Source: CAVQJU01 sp963755195 (lineage in GTDB: Bacteria > Acidobacteriota > Vicinamibacteria > Vicinamibacterales > CAVVIG01). From it: a stretch of 64,000 bases of DNA. A program made the translations under genes and the position numbers. Below, one piece after another: positions 37,050 to 45,529 of this stretch; the first letter of the stretch is position 1, and each line of letters starts with the position of its first letter. Location of the stretch: positions 930,001 to 994,000 of the forward strand of contig CAVWIZ010000008.1 in the NCBI GenBank assembly GCA_963755195.1, in the 5' to 3' direction. Under the pieces are notes generated by a model. It saw nothing but the letters and a program-made list of their open reading frames with translations, was not told the DNA's origin and did not search any database.

Positions 37050-38277
37050 TCAGGCCCGCCAGCCGAGAAAGTCGCCGAGCTCTCGCAACAGAATCTGCCA
37101 GGCCGGTTCCGGCTCGATCAGGAGGTGATTGCGGCTCGGCAGCGGAACGAACCTCGCTCCACCGATGTCGGCCGCGAGCAGGCGCCCCTCGTTGAACGGG
37201 ATCGCGGTATCGCCTTCGCAATGGAAGACGACCGTGGGCACCTGGATGTCGGCGAGCAGCGCGCGCACGTCGATGCGCGAGAACTCTTCCATGAAGCGCG
37301 CCGCGTTCTCGGGCGAGGCTGAGATCAGCTGAAGCTCGCTGAACCACTCGAGGTGCTCCGGTTGGGGGTCGGGAATGAAGCGTGTGGTGAAAATCTGGCG
37401 GAACGCCGGATTGTTCCTGCCCCATCCCAGTCGCATCAGTTTGATCAGCGCCGTCCGCGCTTCGATATCCTCGGCATCGCCGCGGAATTGCCAGCCGCGC
37501 GCGTAGCCGCCGAAGAGAATCAGGCGACCCACCCGCTCGGGATGCCGCGCGGCATAGGCCGCCGCCACGGCCGCACCCTGCGAGATACCCAGAAGATCGA
37601 AGCGGTCCAGGCAGAGCGCATCCACCACCGTTTCCAGATCGCGAACCCATGTCTCGAAGGACAGGTCCGGCACCTGCCAGTCCGAAAGCCCGCACCCCCG
37701 CTCGTCGTAGCGGACAAACGTATGGCGACGTGAGATCTCGTCAATCCAGTGCTTCCACACGGGACTCTCCCACTCGTATTCGAGGTGGTTGAGCCAGTTG
37801 GCCGCTTTGACCAGCGGCGGACCGTTGCCCACCGCCGAATAGGCGATGCGCGTGCCGTCGCTTCGCCGTGCAGAAGCGGATCTCCTGGCGGAGGCTCCGT
37901 GCGGGAGCGGCCGGCGGCGCCGGATTGAGGGGCGCGGCGATCCCTTTCGAACCGGTCACGTCGGCCACGAATCGATATCCGACCCGCGGCACCGTCTCGA
38001 TGTATCTCTGGCCGGTCACCTGCTCGCCCAGCGCGCGCCGCAGGGTCGAGATGTTGTGATTCAGGTTGTTCTCCTCGACGGACGTGTCGGGCCAGATGAT
38101 CTGCATCAGCTCGTGTTTCGTGAGCAGCCGTCCGGAGTGCTCCACCAGCACGCGCAGCGTGTCGAAGACCTTCGTTCGCAGCGGCACGGCGCGACCCTCG
38201 CAGAGGAGCCGGCGTTCCCTCACCTCGAGGCGGAACGGCCCGAATGCGTAGGCTGGGCTGGAATCTGCTGCAGCCAT
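37050..38277 (-). CDS. Winged-helix DNA-binding domain fused to an alpha/beta hydrolase, one frameshift
   Basis: Residues about 1-110 form an OmpR/CadC-type winged helix (AYAFGPFRLEVRERRLLCEG, LLTKHELMQIIWPDTSVEEN, LNHNISTLRRALGE, YIETVPRVGYRFVADV). After a linker and QEIRFCTA, a frame change near 37862 leads to SDGTRIAYSAVGNGPPLVKA and an alpha/beta hydrolase with RYDERGCGLSD, nucleophile elbow GISQGAAVAAAYAARH (Ser), and the late His in PSRNHLL. This fusion is a known but little-studied family; the hydrolase part may sense or convert a ligand. No phosphorylation domain is present. It is divergent from the SBP56 gene. Confidence 0.85.
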
Positions 38278-38296
38278 TTCAGAAAGCTTTCAGAAA
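38277..38296. promoter_or_regulatory. Direct repeats, candidate autoregulatory site
   Basis: TTTCAGAAA occurs twice, at 38277-38285 and 38288-38296, 11 bp apart (one helical turn), directly at the start codon of the winged-helix gene. Winged-helix regulators of the OmpR type bind tandem direct repeats, so this may be the protein's own operator and could act on the divergent SBP56 gene as well. Confidence 0.45.
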
Positions 38297-38432
38297 ACGT
38301 TCACGGTTGTTAAAGGACGCCGGCGCCCGGTCGGAGGCCTAATGGCTGTGTGATTGACGGCCGTTCGGCTTGCGGTGAATCGACATTCTACGCAGGCCCG
38401 ATGAGCGTCGCAAGCTCAGGAGGAGCGCTGAA

Positions 38433-39838
38433 ATGCCAAGACTGACCCCCGACCAAAGCTTCTACCCGTCGCCCAGCATGGCCATGGCCGCCGAGCCGGA
38501 GAAGCTCGCGTATGTCGCCATGCTCAACCCCGACCCGCGGAAGTCCGATGCGCTGGCGGTCGTGGACCTCGATGCCGCGTCCGCCGGCTACGGACAACTG
38601 ATCGGCCAGGTGGACATGCCTGGAACGGGCGACGAACTGCACCACTTCGGCTGGAACGCCTGCAGCTCGTGCCTCTGCCCCTACTCGCCGCACCCGCACA
38701 TGGAGCGGCGCTACCTCGTCGTGCCCGGCATGCGTTCGTCGCGCATCCACATCCTGGACACCAAGCCCGACCCGCGGAAGCCGCACCTCGTGAAGGTCAT
38801 CGAGGGCGAGGAGATCGCCAGGCGCACGGGATACAGCCGTCCTCACACGTCTCACTGCGGCCCCGATGGCATCTACATGAACGCGCTCGGCGCCGCCGAT
38901 GGCGGAGGCCCCGGCGGGATCTTCATCCTCGACGCCGAGACGTTCGACATCCGCGGACGCTGGGAGGCCGAGCGTGGACCGCAGCACCTCGCCTACGACT
39001 TCTGGTGGCACCTCGGTCACGACACCATGATCACCAGCGAATGGGGCACGCCGAACATGGTGGAAGCCGGGGTCAACCCTGAGTTGCTCCTCGCTGGCAA
39101 GTACGGCCACGCGCTGCACGTGTGGGACCTCCGCACGCGCACGCACCAGCAGATGCTCGACCTCGGCGCCGAACAGCAGATGGTGCTGGAGCTGCGCCCG
39201 GCCCACAATCCGACAGAGACGCTACGGCTTCGTCGGCGTCGTGACGTCGCTCAAGGATCTCTCGTCCTCGATCTGGCTGTGGTATCGCGAGGGGAACAAC
39301 GGCAGCAGCCAGTGGAAGATCCGGAAGGTGATCGAGATTCCGGCGCAGCCGGCCAGCGGCTGAGCAGCTGCCCGACCTGCTGAAGGGCTTCGGCGCGGTG
39401 CCGCCGCTCGTCACCGATATCAACCTGTCGCTCGACGATCGCTTCCTCTACGTCTCCTGCTGGGGCACGGGTGAGCTGCGCCAGTACGACGTGTCCGATC
39501 CGTTCAGCCCGGTGCTCACCGGCAGCGTCCGCATCGGCGGCATCGTCGACCGGACGGCGCACCCGAAGCAACCGCACAAGGCGTTGAATGGCGGGCCGCA
39601 GATGGTGGAGGTCAGCCGCGACGGGTCGCGCGTGTACGTCACCAACTCGCTGTATCGGACCTGGGATGAACAGTTCTATCCCGACGGCATCCGCGGCTGG
39701 ATGGCGAAGCTCGATGCCAGGCCGAACGGCGGCCTCGCGCTCGACGCGAACTTCCTGCTCGAGACCGACGGGCTGCGGCCGCACCAGGTGAGACTCCAGG
39801 GCGGCGATGCCTCGTCCGACTCGTACTGCTTCGCGTGA
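38433..39838 (+). CDS. Selenium-binding protein SBP56 / methanethiol oxidase family, frameshifted
   Basis: ATG at 38433 with AGGAGGAGC upstream. EKLAYVAMLNPDPRKSDALA, DELHHFGWNACSSCLCPY with the conserved CSSC, RRYLVVPGMRSSRIHILDTK, SHCGPDGIYMNALGA, GPQHLAYDFWWHLGHDTMIT and, after breaks near 39222 and 39362, TDINLSLDDRFLYVSCWGTG, FSPVLTGSVRIGG, HPKQPHKALNGGPQMVEV and RPHQVRLQGGDASSDSYCFA. This is full-length SBP56 (about 468 residues), whose bacterial members include MtoX methanethiol oxidases using copper. There is no signal peptide. Methanethiol oxidase activity is possible, not shown. Confidence 0.88.
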
Positions 39839-39846
39839 GGTCGATC

Positions 39847-40474
39847 ATGGAAACGATGAACTGGTCGTGGCGGGCCTCCTGGCGCTCGGCGCGTTCCACG
39901 GCGTCAATCCCGGCATGGGCTGGCTGTTTGCGGTCGCGCTCGGCATGCAGGAGCGCTGCCGCACCGCCGTCTGGCGGGCCATGCTGCCTCTCGCGTTGGG
40001 GCACGCGCTGGCCATTGCCGCGGCCGTCGCCGTGGCGATGCTGGCGGGTACCGTCGTGCCGCTGCGGGCTCTCCAGTGGGGAGTTGGCCTCGTGCTGCTG
40101 GCTCTGGGAATCTCGCGATTCTTCCGGCACGGACACCCGCGCTGGGTCGGCATGCAGGTGGGCCTGAAGGATTTGACCGTCTGGTCGTTCCTCATGGCCT
40201 CCGCCCACGGCGCGGGCCTGATGGTGCTGCCGCTCGTACTGGGCGGGGCGGTGGCCCCGCACGGCATGACCCACGCGGCGCACGCAGGGGGATGTCGGCG
40301 ACGTGGGCGACGCTCGTCCACAGCGCCGGCTACCTCTCGGTCAGCGCCGTTCTTGCGCTGGTCGTGTTCGAGAAGCTCGGGGTGGGGCTGCTGCGCAAAG
40401 CGTGGCTCAATCTCGACTTGGTGTGGGCAATCGCGCTGGTGGCGACGAGCGTCGCAACGCTGGTGATGGCGTAA
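39847..40474 (+). CDS. Polytopic membrane protein paired with SBP56, frameshifted
   Basis: ATG at 39847, eight bases after the SBP56 stop. After a frame change near 39862 the protein reads LVVAGLLALGAFHGVNPGMG, WRAMLPLALGHALAIAAAVA, LQWGVGLVLLALGISRFFRH, LMASAHGAGLMVLPLVLGGA, and after a second near 40290 TLVHSAGYLSVSAVLALVVF and DLVWAIALVATSVATLVMA. Five or six membrane helices with conserved His in AFHGVNPGMG, LGHALA and ASAHGAG, which could bind a metal. I do not know a named family. The tight pairing suggests a shared function with SBP56. Confidence 0.72.
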
Positions 40475-40478
40475 CGTA

Positions 40479-40504
40479 CCGGCCGTCCTGCTCAGGACGG
40501 CCGG
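40479..40504 (+). terminator. Hairpin after the SBP56 operon
   Basis: CCGGCCGTCCT and AGGACGGCCGG form a perfect 11-bp stem with a four-base loop, five bases after the stop of the membrane protein gene. There is no T-run after it, so termination strength is uncertain. Confidence 0.5.
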
Positions 40505-40552
40505 GCTCGAGGCTTGAACGATTGCGATAGACTGTGCGTCAAAGAACATCAC

Positions 40553-41305
40553 ATGCCAGGTACATCGTCCGGAGGGTGGCTCCGCCGGCTCCTTTCACCG
40601 GGCATACGGCTTGCTGGTTGGCTTGGCGGACGCGAATCGGCGTGGGTGCGCGTGCCGATGCGTGTGCCGGCCAGCGTATTCGGGCCGGGCTCGCGGCACC
40701 CGTTCGCGGAGTATTTCGAAGGCGGGAGCGGCGTGCCCGTGCGGTCCATCGACGATATCGTGGCCTTCCTCCAGACGTGCGAGTACGTCACCGACCCTGA
40801 GCTCTTTCACGAGCCGGACTTTTGGCAGCATCCCACCGCCTTCGAAAAACTGCGCCGCGGCGATTGCGAGGACTTCGCGCTGTGGGCCTGGCGCAAGCTG
40901 GCCGAGCTCGACATCGACGCCGAGTTTTGTGTGGGCCGCGTGCTCTGCGACGACCATCCGGAGATCGATCGCCAACACGCCTGGGTGGTCTATCGCGTCA
41001 ACGGGACCGAGTTTCTCTTCGAGCCGGCCGCGCGGACACCGTCGCGAATGATTCGCCCGCTCGCGGACGCGATGGCGGCGTACGTGCCGCACTTTGCCGC
41101 GAACCATCGGTTCGATACAAGCGCCTTCGAGGGATGTGCGTGGGATTCGCGCCGGATCAGCCTGAGCCGCCGCGATTCGCCGCGCGCGGCCTGCCCGCCC
41201 GGGCTCGGCGAGACTAGTGGCCCGTCCACGCTGATCGAGGACCAGATCGCGGGCGCGGCGCCGGGATGGCAAGGCGGGACGACCGAGAATACCGGGAGTA
41301 TTTGA
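40553..41305 (+). CDS. Transglutaminase-like cysteine protease-fold protein
   Basis: The core triad of the transglutaminase-like fold is visible: GDCEDFALWAWRKL (Cys near residue 104), QHAWVVYRVNG (His) and EFLFEPAARTPS. No signal peptide is evident; ATG at 40553 is chosen, with another in-frame start at 40514. The last 30 residues (TSGPSTLIEDQIAGAAPGWQ and following) are encoded by the MITE-like element at 41214-41378, so the native C-terminus has been replaced. Activity could be peptidase, amidase or transfer; not decidable here. About 250 residues. Confidence 0.7.
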   Translation: MPGTSSGGWLRRLLSPGIRLAGWLGGRESAWVRVPMRVPASVFGPGSRHPFAEYFEGGSGVPVRSIDDIVAFLQTCEYVTDPELFHEPDFWQHPTAFEKLRRGDCEDFALWAWRKLAELDIDAEFCVGRVLCDDHPEIDRQHAWVVYRVNGTEFLFEPAARTPSRMIRPLADAMAAYVPHFAANHRFDTSAFEGCAWDSRRISLSRRDSPRAACPPGLGETSGPSTLIEDQIAGAAPGWQGGTTENTGSI

Positions 41306-41378
41306 GGGAGGAGCAACGCGGCCAGCCGGGATGCCCCGCCCGCGAGGTGGTCCTCGATCAGCGGGGACGGGCCACTAG
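41214..41378. mobile_element. 165-bp MITE-like element with 31-bp terminal inverted repeats
   Basis: Ends 41214-41244 (CTAGTGGCCCGTCC...) and 41348-41378 are inverted copies with 30 of 31 bases matching. The interior has no gene. The left half supplies the last codons and stop of the transglutaminase-like gene. A degenerate relative, sharing GAGGACCAGATCGCG and ACGCGGCGCC, lies at 50473-50619. A further GATCGAGGACCAG fragment occurs at 41395. No transposase is present in the window. Confidence 0.75.
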
Positions 41379-41470
41379 GTCCGCATAGATCCTCGATCGA
41401 GGACCAGAAGCTTCATTCCCGCCGAAGTCGGCCATTCTCCATGCCTCGCATCGGAGTACCGTTAGCAGGT

Positions 41471-42301
41471 ATGAACATCAGATCTGCCTGCTGGTTCGGC
41501 TGCGCGACGATTCTGGCCCTGGCCGCGGTCCCTCTGTCGGCGCACGACTTCTGGCTGAGCGCGTCGAACTGGTTCCCCGAGCCCGGGTCGCCGTTCGCGA
41601 TCTCGGCCGGCGTCGGCGAGCGCTTTCCGGCACGAGTGGATTTCAAGACGCCGACGAACTGGTTCGACGACTGGCGGGTCATCGGGCCGTCCGGCGAGGT
41701 GCGCGTCTCGAGGACGTTCGCACGGCGCGATCTGGCGATGGTCGCCGACGTCACATTGCCGGGCACGGGCGCGTTTCTGGCCGTCATGAGGGTCGCGCCG
41801 CGCACGACCGACATGAAGGCGGACGAGTTCAACGACTATTTGAAGGAAGAAGGGCTGATGGACGCGCTCGCCGAGCGGCGGGGACTCGGCGAAGCCAACC
41901 GGCCGGCGAGGGAGAGATATTCGCGGTACGCGAAGCTGGCGATTCGCAACGGGGACGGCAGCGGGGCGCACCTGACACGGCCAGTCGGCGTGAAAGCGGA
42001 GCTCGTGCCGGCCGCCGATCCGACATCTCTGCGTTCAGGCGAGACGCTCACCCTGCAGCTGCTCGTCGATGGCAGGCCGGTGCCAAACGCCGCGGTGTTC
42101 GCAGCCGTCGACGGCGGATCCTTCCCGCGCCAGACCGATGCCGCGGGCCGGGTGACGTTCACCATCGACCGCGAGGGCGAGTGGCTGGTAAAGACCGTTC
42201 ATATGCAGCGGCTGTCCAAGACGTTTCCGCCCGGCCCGGATTGGGAGAGCTACTGGGTCACCCTCGCGTTCCGCGTCGGATCAGGCCGGCCTCGCGATTA
42301 G
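41471..42301 (+). CDS. DUF4198 family secreted protein
   Basis: Intact, 276 residues from the ATG at 41471. Signal peptide (CATILALAAVPLSA) followed by HDFWLSASNWFPEPGSPFAI, the mature N-terminal His motif typical of DUF4198/NikM-like proteins, then RVIGPSGEVRVSRTF, SGETLTLQLLVDGRPVPNA, VFAAVDGG and TDAAGRVTFTIDREGEWLVK. Members are associated with metal (Ni/Co) uptake or are uncharacterised periplasmic proteins; the leading HDF could bind metal. It stands alone between the MITE-like element and the convergent membrane protein gene. Confidence 0.85.
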   Translation: MNIRSACWFGCATILALAAVPLSAHDFWLSASNWFPEPGSPFAISAGVGERFPARVDFKTPTNWFDDWRVIGPSGEVRVSRTFARRDLAMVADVTLPGTGAFLAVMRVAPRTTDMKADEFNDYLKEEGLMDALAERRGLGEANRPARERYSRYAKLAIRNGDGSGAHLTRPVGVKAELVPAADPTSLRSGETLTLQLLVDGRPVPNAAVFAAVDGGSFPRQTDAAGRVTFTIDREGEWLVKTVHMQRLSKTFPPGPDWESYWVTLAFRVGSGRPRD

Positions 42302-42309
42302 GACCCCGG

Positions 42310-42894
42310 TTACTGTGCCTGCCTGAAGCGCTGCGAGGTTTCGACGTGAACGGTCGGCGCCTTGGCTGGTCGTGACGCGATCACAGCGGAGACGAGCAGC
42401 GCCGCGCCGACGACCGAGGCGGCGCCGAGGAGCGTAAAGCCGTAGGCCCACCCCACTCGCGCCCACGGCCAGGTGCGCGGGCTGCGCCAGTCGCGCCCGA
42501 ACGAGTCGTCCAGCAGCTTCAGGAAGTCGTCGGTGATCGGCTTCGGCGCCACCGCGCTCCACAACTCCCACAGGAGCCATGCCGCGACCGCGACCAGCAG
42601 CAGGCCACACCAGGCGTTCAACACGACGTTCAGCGTGCCCGCCTGGTAGGCGACGCGTTCACAGGGCTGAGCGACCGGCGGCACGGCGTAGCAGTTCGTG
42701 AAATCGAACACGGTGACGATGTTGTCGGGAGCGGTGGCGATGAGCCGCGTGCCGAAACCGAGCGCGCCGCACACGAGCATGCCCATCCAGAATTCCCACA
42801 CGGCAAGCCTGATCCAGGCCTCCATCGAATCCGGTGGAATCGTCAGCGTGTGCCGCCTCCAGGGACTCATCTCGGGCAATACGGATCGCGCCAT
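42310..42894 (-). CDS. Inner-membrane protein of the MoxR/VWA cluster, function unknown
   Basis: Intact, 194 residues. Three hydrophobic helices: LAVWEFWMGMLVCGALGFG, LNVVLNAWCGLLLVAVAAW and YGFTLLGAASVVGAALLVSA. Between the first two a periplasmic loop carries two Cys (TNCYAVPPVAQPC) that could form a disulfide. It follows the VWA/metallopeptidase gene by three bases, so it is the third gene of that operon. I know no named family. Confidence 0.65.
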   Translation of the reverse strand: MARSVLPEMSPWRRHTLTIPPDSMEAWIRLAVWEFWMGMLVCGALGFGTRLIATAPDNIVTVFDFTNCYAVPPVAQPCERVAYQAGTLNVVLNAWCGLLLVAVAAWLLWELWSAVAPKPITDDFLKLLDDSFGRDWRSPRTWPWARVGWAYGFTLLGAASVVGAALLVSAVIASRPAKAPTVHVETSQRFRQAQ

Positions 42895-42897
42895 CTC

Positions 42898-44207
42898 CTA
42901 GCTCCATCTCCTTCGCGGGCGGTTCTCGCGGGGCGCCGCGCCCGGCTCCTCGATCGTAATCACGTTGTTGGCGCCACGATTTCCCCACGGCGGCGGCGCG
43001 CCGTCGCCGACCCGGATGGTGATGACCGGAAACGGCGGAACCTCTTGCGGCCACGGCGTGCGGCAGTCGCTGACGACGACCAGCAGGTCGATCGGCGCGA
43101 CCTTTCGCTCGATGAACGCGCGCAGCCCGACGCCGATGTCCGTGCCACCGCCGCCATACAACTCGATCTGCGTACTCGCGAACGCCTTCCTCGTCTCGTG
43201 CACGGCCGCGTCGCAGCACGCGACGACCACGTCGGCGCCGTAGCCGAGTTGGCGCGTCAAACCTCCCAACTCCGAGACGGCTCTCGCCAGCTGCGTGTCT
43301 CCCATCGAGCCGGATGTGTCGATCAAGAAACCCGGCCTCGGCCGCGGCTGGTAGAAGCTGGCCATGATGAATTCGCCGTAGCAGGCCTGCCGGCGATGCG
43401 GCCGCCTGTAGGTGCGGTCGTAGCGGCCGAGCGTGCTGTCGCGCAAGGCTCGCCGCACCGCGTGGCGGAGAGTGGCCATGTAGTCGACCTTCGGCGCGAG
43501 CGTCGCGCGGGCCCAGCGGCGCCAGGCGAGCGGGACGTCGCCAGGGAAATGGGACTTCTCGTCGATGCGCCGCGCCACCTCGCGCCGCACGAGCTCGGCC
43601 TTGATCCTGTCCACACCCGGCACTCCACCGTCAGCCCCGTCGTCGCCCGGCAGCTCCCAGAATCGCCGTTCGCCGTGCGCACCAGACCCGCAGTCCGTGC
43701 GCGCTCCTGATCATCGTCGGCCAGCGCGCGTCTGTCCGCTGGTGGCGGAGCCGGCAGCTGCGTGTAGTAGCTCTCGGCGTTGTTCCCACTCTCCAGTCCA
43801 TACTTGCCGGGCAGCGGCGGATCGCCTGGCAGCGGCAGTCCCTCGGCCTGGAGATCGTCGTTGATTTCGCAGTCGCCGGCGGTGTTCCAGCGCCGGTGGT
43901 CGCTGATGCCTGCGGCCTTCTTTCGTCCCTCGTGGTCGCGCAGGAGATGGCTGACCTCGTGGATGAGCAGGCTCGCGTTCTGCTCGACGGTGTGGGTCGC
44001 GACCCAGGCATGGTTGTAGTACAGCCGCCAGTGCGAATCCACGGCCATGCTGCCAATCAGATCGGTCTCGACTGGAACGAGGCTGAAGAGCGCCGGCGCG
44101 AAGTAGCTGCGCTGATGCGCCGCGCGCACGCGCGCGGCCTGCAGCGCGCGCGAGTACCCGTCTGCCTTCTCATCGGCGCGAAACAGATCGAAGAGCCTGA
44201 TTCCCAC
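42898..44207 (-). CDS. VWA-domain protein with DUF2201-type metallopeptidase-like domain, one frameshift
   Basis: GTG start at 44207, one base after the ATPase stop. N-terminal half: YFAPALFSLVPVETDLIGSM, LLIHEVSHLLRDHEGRKKA with a HExxH-like zinc motif (HEVSH), and GDCEINDDLQAEGLPLPG. After a frame change near 43640 the C-terminal half has a VWA-like domain: GFLIDTSGSMGDTQLARAV with the DxSxS metal-binding site, YGGGGTDIGVGLRAFIE and LLVVVSDCRTPWP. This is the DUF2201/VWA-like architecture that partners MoxR AAA ATPases. About 436 residues. Cytoplasmic; likely a client-remodelling or metal-insertion adaptor by analogy. Confidence 0.85.
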
Positions 44208-44208
44208 G

Positions 44209-45366
44209 TCACTCCCTCGGAACCAGCTTGGCCATCTTCATCAGCTCGTAGAACGGACGGCACTCCTCGGGCAGCTTGATCGGGCCTTCGGGACGGTTCC
44301 TCTTGTCGCACAGCGTGCGCGCCGCCGCCGCGGGGATGTCCGCGTTCTTCCTGCACGCGACGCCAAGCGCAATCATCGCCGCTTCCCATCGCTCCGGCGT
44401 CTTGTGGTTGAGCACGGCGCCCGCGAGCGAGTAGCAGATCGCATACGCGCGATCGACGCGATCGGGCAGCACGAACCGGCGCGGATCTCTCAGGATGTCC
44501 TCGGGATCCGGCAGGTTCAACGTCTCGCGGTACTCGAGGAACGGCAGCGCCTGGTCGCCCACGAGGCCGGCGAGCGCCGGGCCTTGAAGCAGGCGATTGC
44601 CCGGAGACACGGCTTCGATGGCCGCCAGCAGCCGGGACGCCAGATACCAGGTGCGGCCCGACGGCCACGGACCGCTTCGCCGCGCCGGATCGTCGGGCGG
44701 CGCCATCCAGGCATCACGCCCCGCGGCCCTCACGTACGCCGCGATCATCGCGCGCTGAGAATGATGATGCGTGTGCAGGTAGTCGGCCGGCAGGATCGGC
44801 AGATCGCTCGGCGCCGGGAAGTCGCTCAGCATCATGTCGCACCACGTTTCGTGGTCCATCGGAAACTCGCCGTGCCACAGGCGATTCGCCATCGGCGGCT
44901 GAATCTCCTGTCCGCCGGCAGCCCATTCGACGGCGTTGCTGGCGCACAAATAGACGACGCCGCCCTTGCCCGGCTCGTAGTTCGGCAGCGAGAGCTCACC
45001 GCAGACGTTCTCGGTCAGCAAGCGCAACATCGCCGCCTGGGTCGTCGGGGGAACGGTGGTGAGCTCGTCCAGAAAGACGACCACCATGTAGCCGTCCTCG
45101 GCGAGGCGTTGCGCGTCGCGCGCCCATGCCATGGGCAGCAGCCGCACGCCTTCAGGCGTCGAGACCGGAAAGCCGCCGAAGTCCTGTGGCTCCCGAATGG
45201 AGCCGATCAGGATGAAGACCTTGCACTTCAGTCCCGACCGTGCGAATCCGGCCTCGAGACTCTTGGTGAACTCGGTCTTGCCGACGCCGGGAAAGCCGGT
45301 CATGTGCATCGGGATGCGAGCCTGCAGGCCGATCGCGATCAATTGGACGAAGTGTCTGAATTCCAT
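44209..45366 (-). CDS. MoxR-family AAA ATPase
   Basis: Intact, 385 residues from the ATG at 45366; a TTG four codons earlier is less likely. Walker A GFPGVGKTEF, Walker B MVVVFLDELTTVP, sensor-type VYLCASNAVEWAAGG and MANRLWHGEF (arginine-finger region). Its length and domain pattern fit MoxR-type chaperone ATPases, which act with VWA proteins like the one encoded one base downstream to activate enzymes or assemble complexes. Which client is served here is unknown. Confidence 0.9.
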   Translation of the reverse strand: MEFRHFVQLIAIGLQARIPMHMTGFPGVGKTEFTKSLEAGFARSGLKCKVFILIGSIREPQDFGGFPVSTPEGVRLLPMAWARDAQRLAEDGYMVVVFLDELTTVPPTTQAAMLRLLTENVCGELSLPNYEPGKGGVVYLCASNAVEWAAGGQEIQPPMANRLWHGEFPMDHETWCDMMLSDFPAPSDLPILPADYLHTHHHSQRAMIAAYVRAAGRDAWMAPPDDPARRSGPWPSGRTWYLASRLLAAIEAVSPGNRLLQGPALAGLVGDQALPFLEYRETLNLPDPEDILRDPRRFVLPDRVDRAYAICYSLAGAVLNHKTPERWEAAMIALGVACRKNADIPAAAARTLCDKRNRPEGPIKLPEECRPFYELMKMAKLVPRE

Positions 45367-45529
45367 GTCTGAGGTCAACGAAATTACTGGCTGTCTGCCA
45401 ACAGATCGCGATCATGCGTCGGCCTCCACACGGGCCCGCGGCTCCGCACGGACGGTTAGACACCTGAATTGAGTATACGGGTCAAGTCTGTGTCCCCATC
45501 GCAAGAAGGCGGCCCGAAGTGGCCGCACG

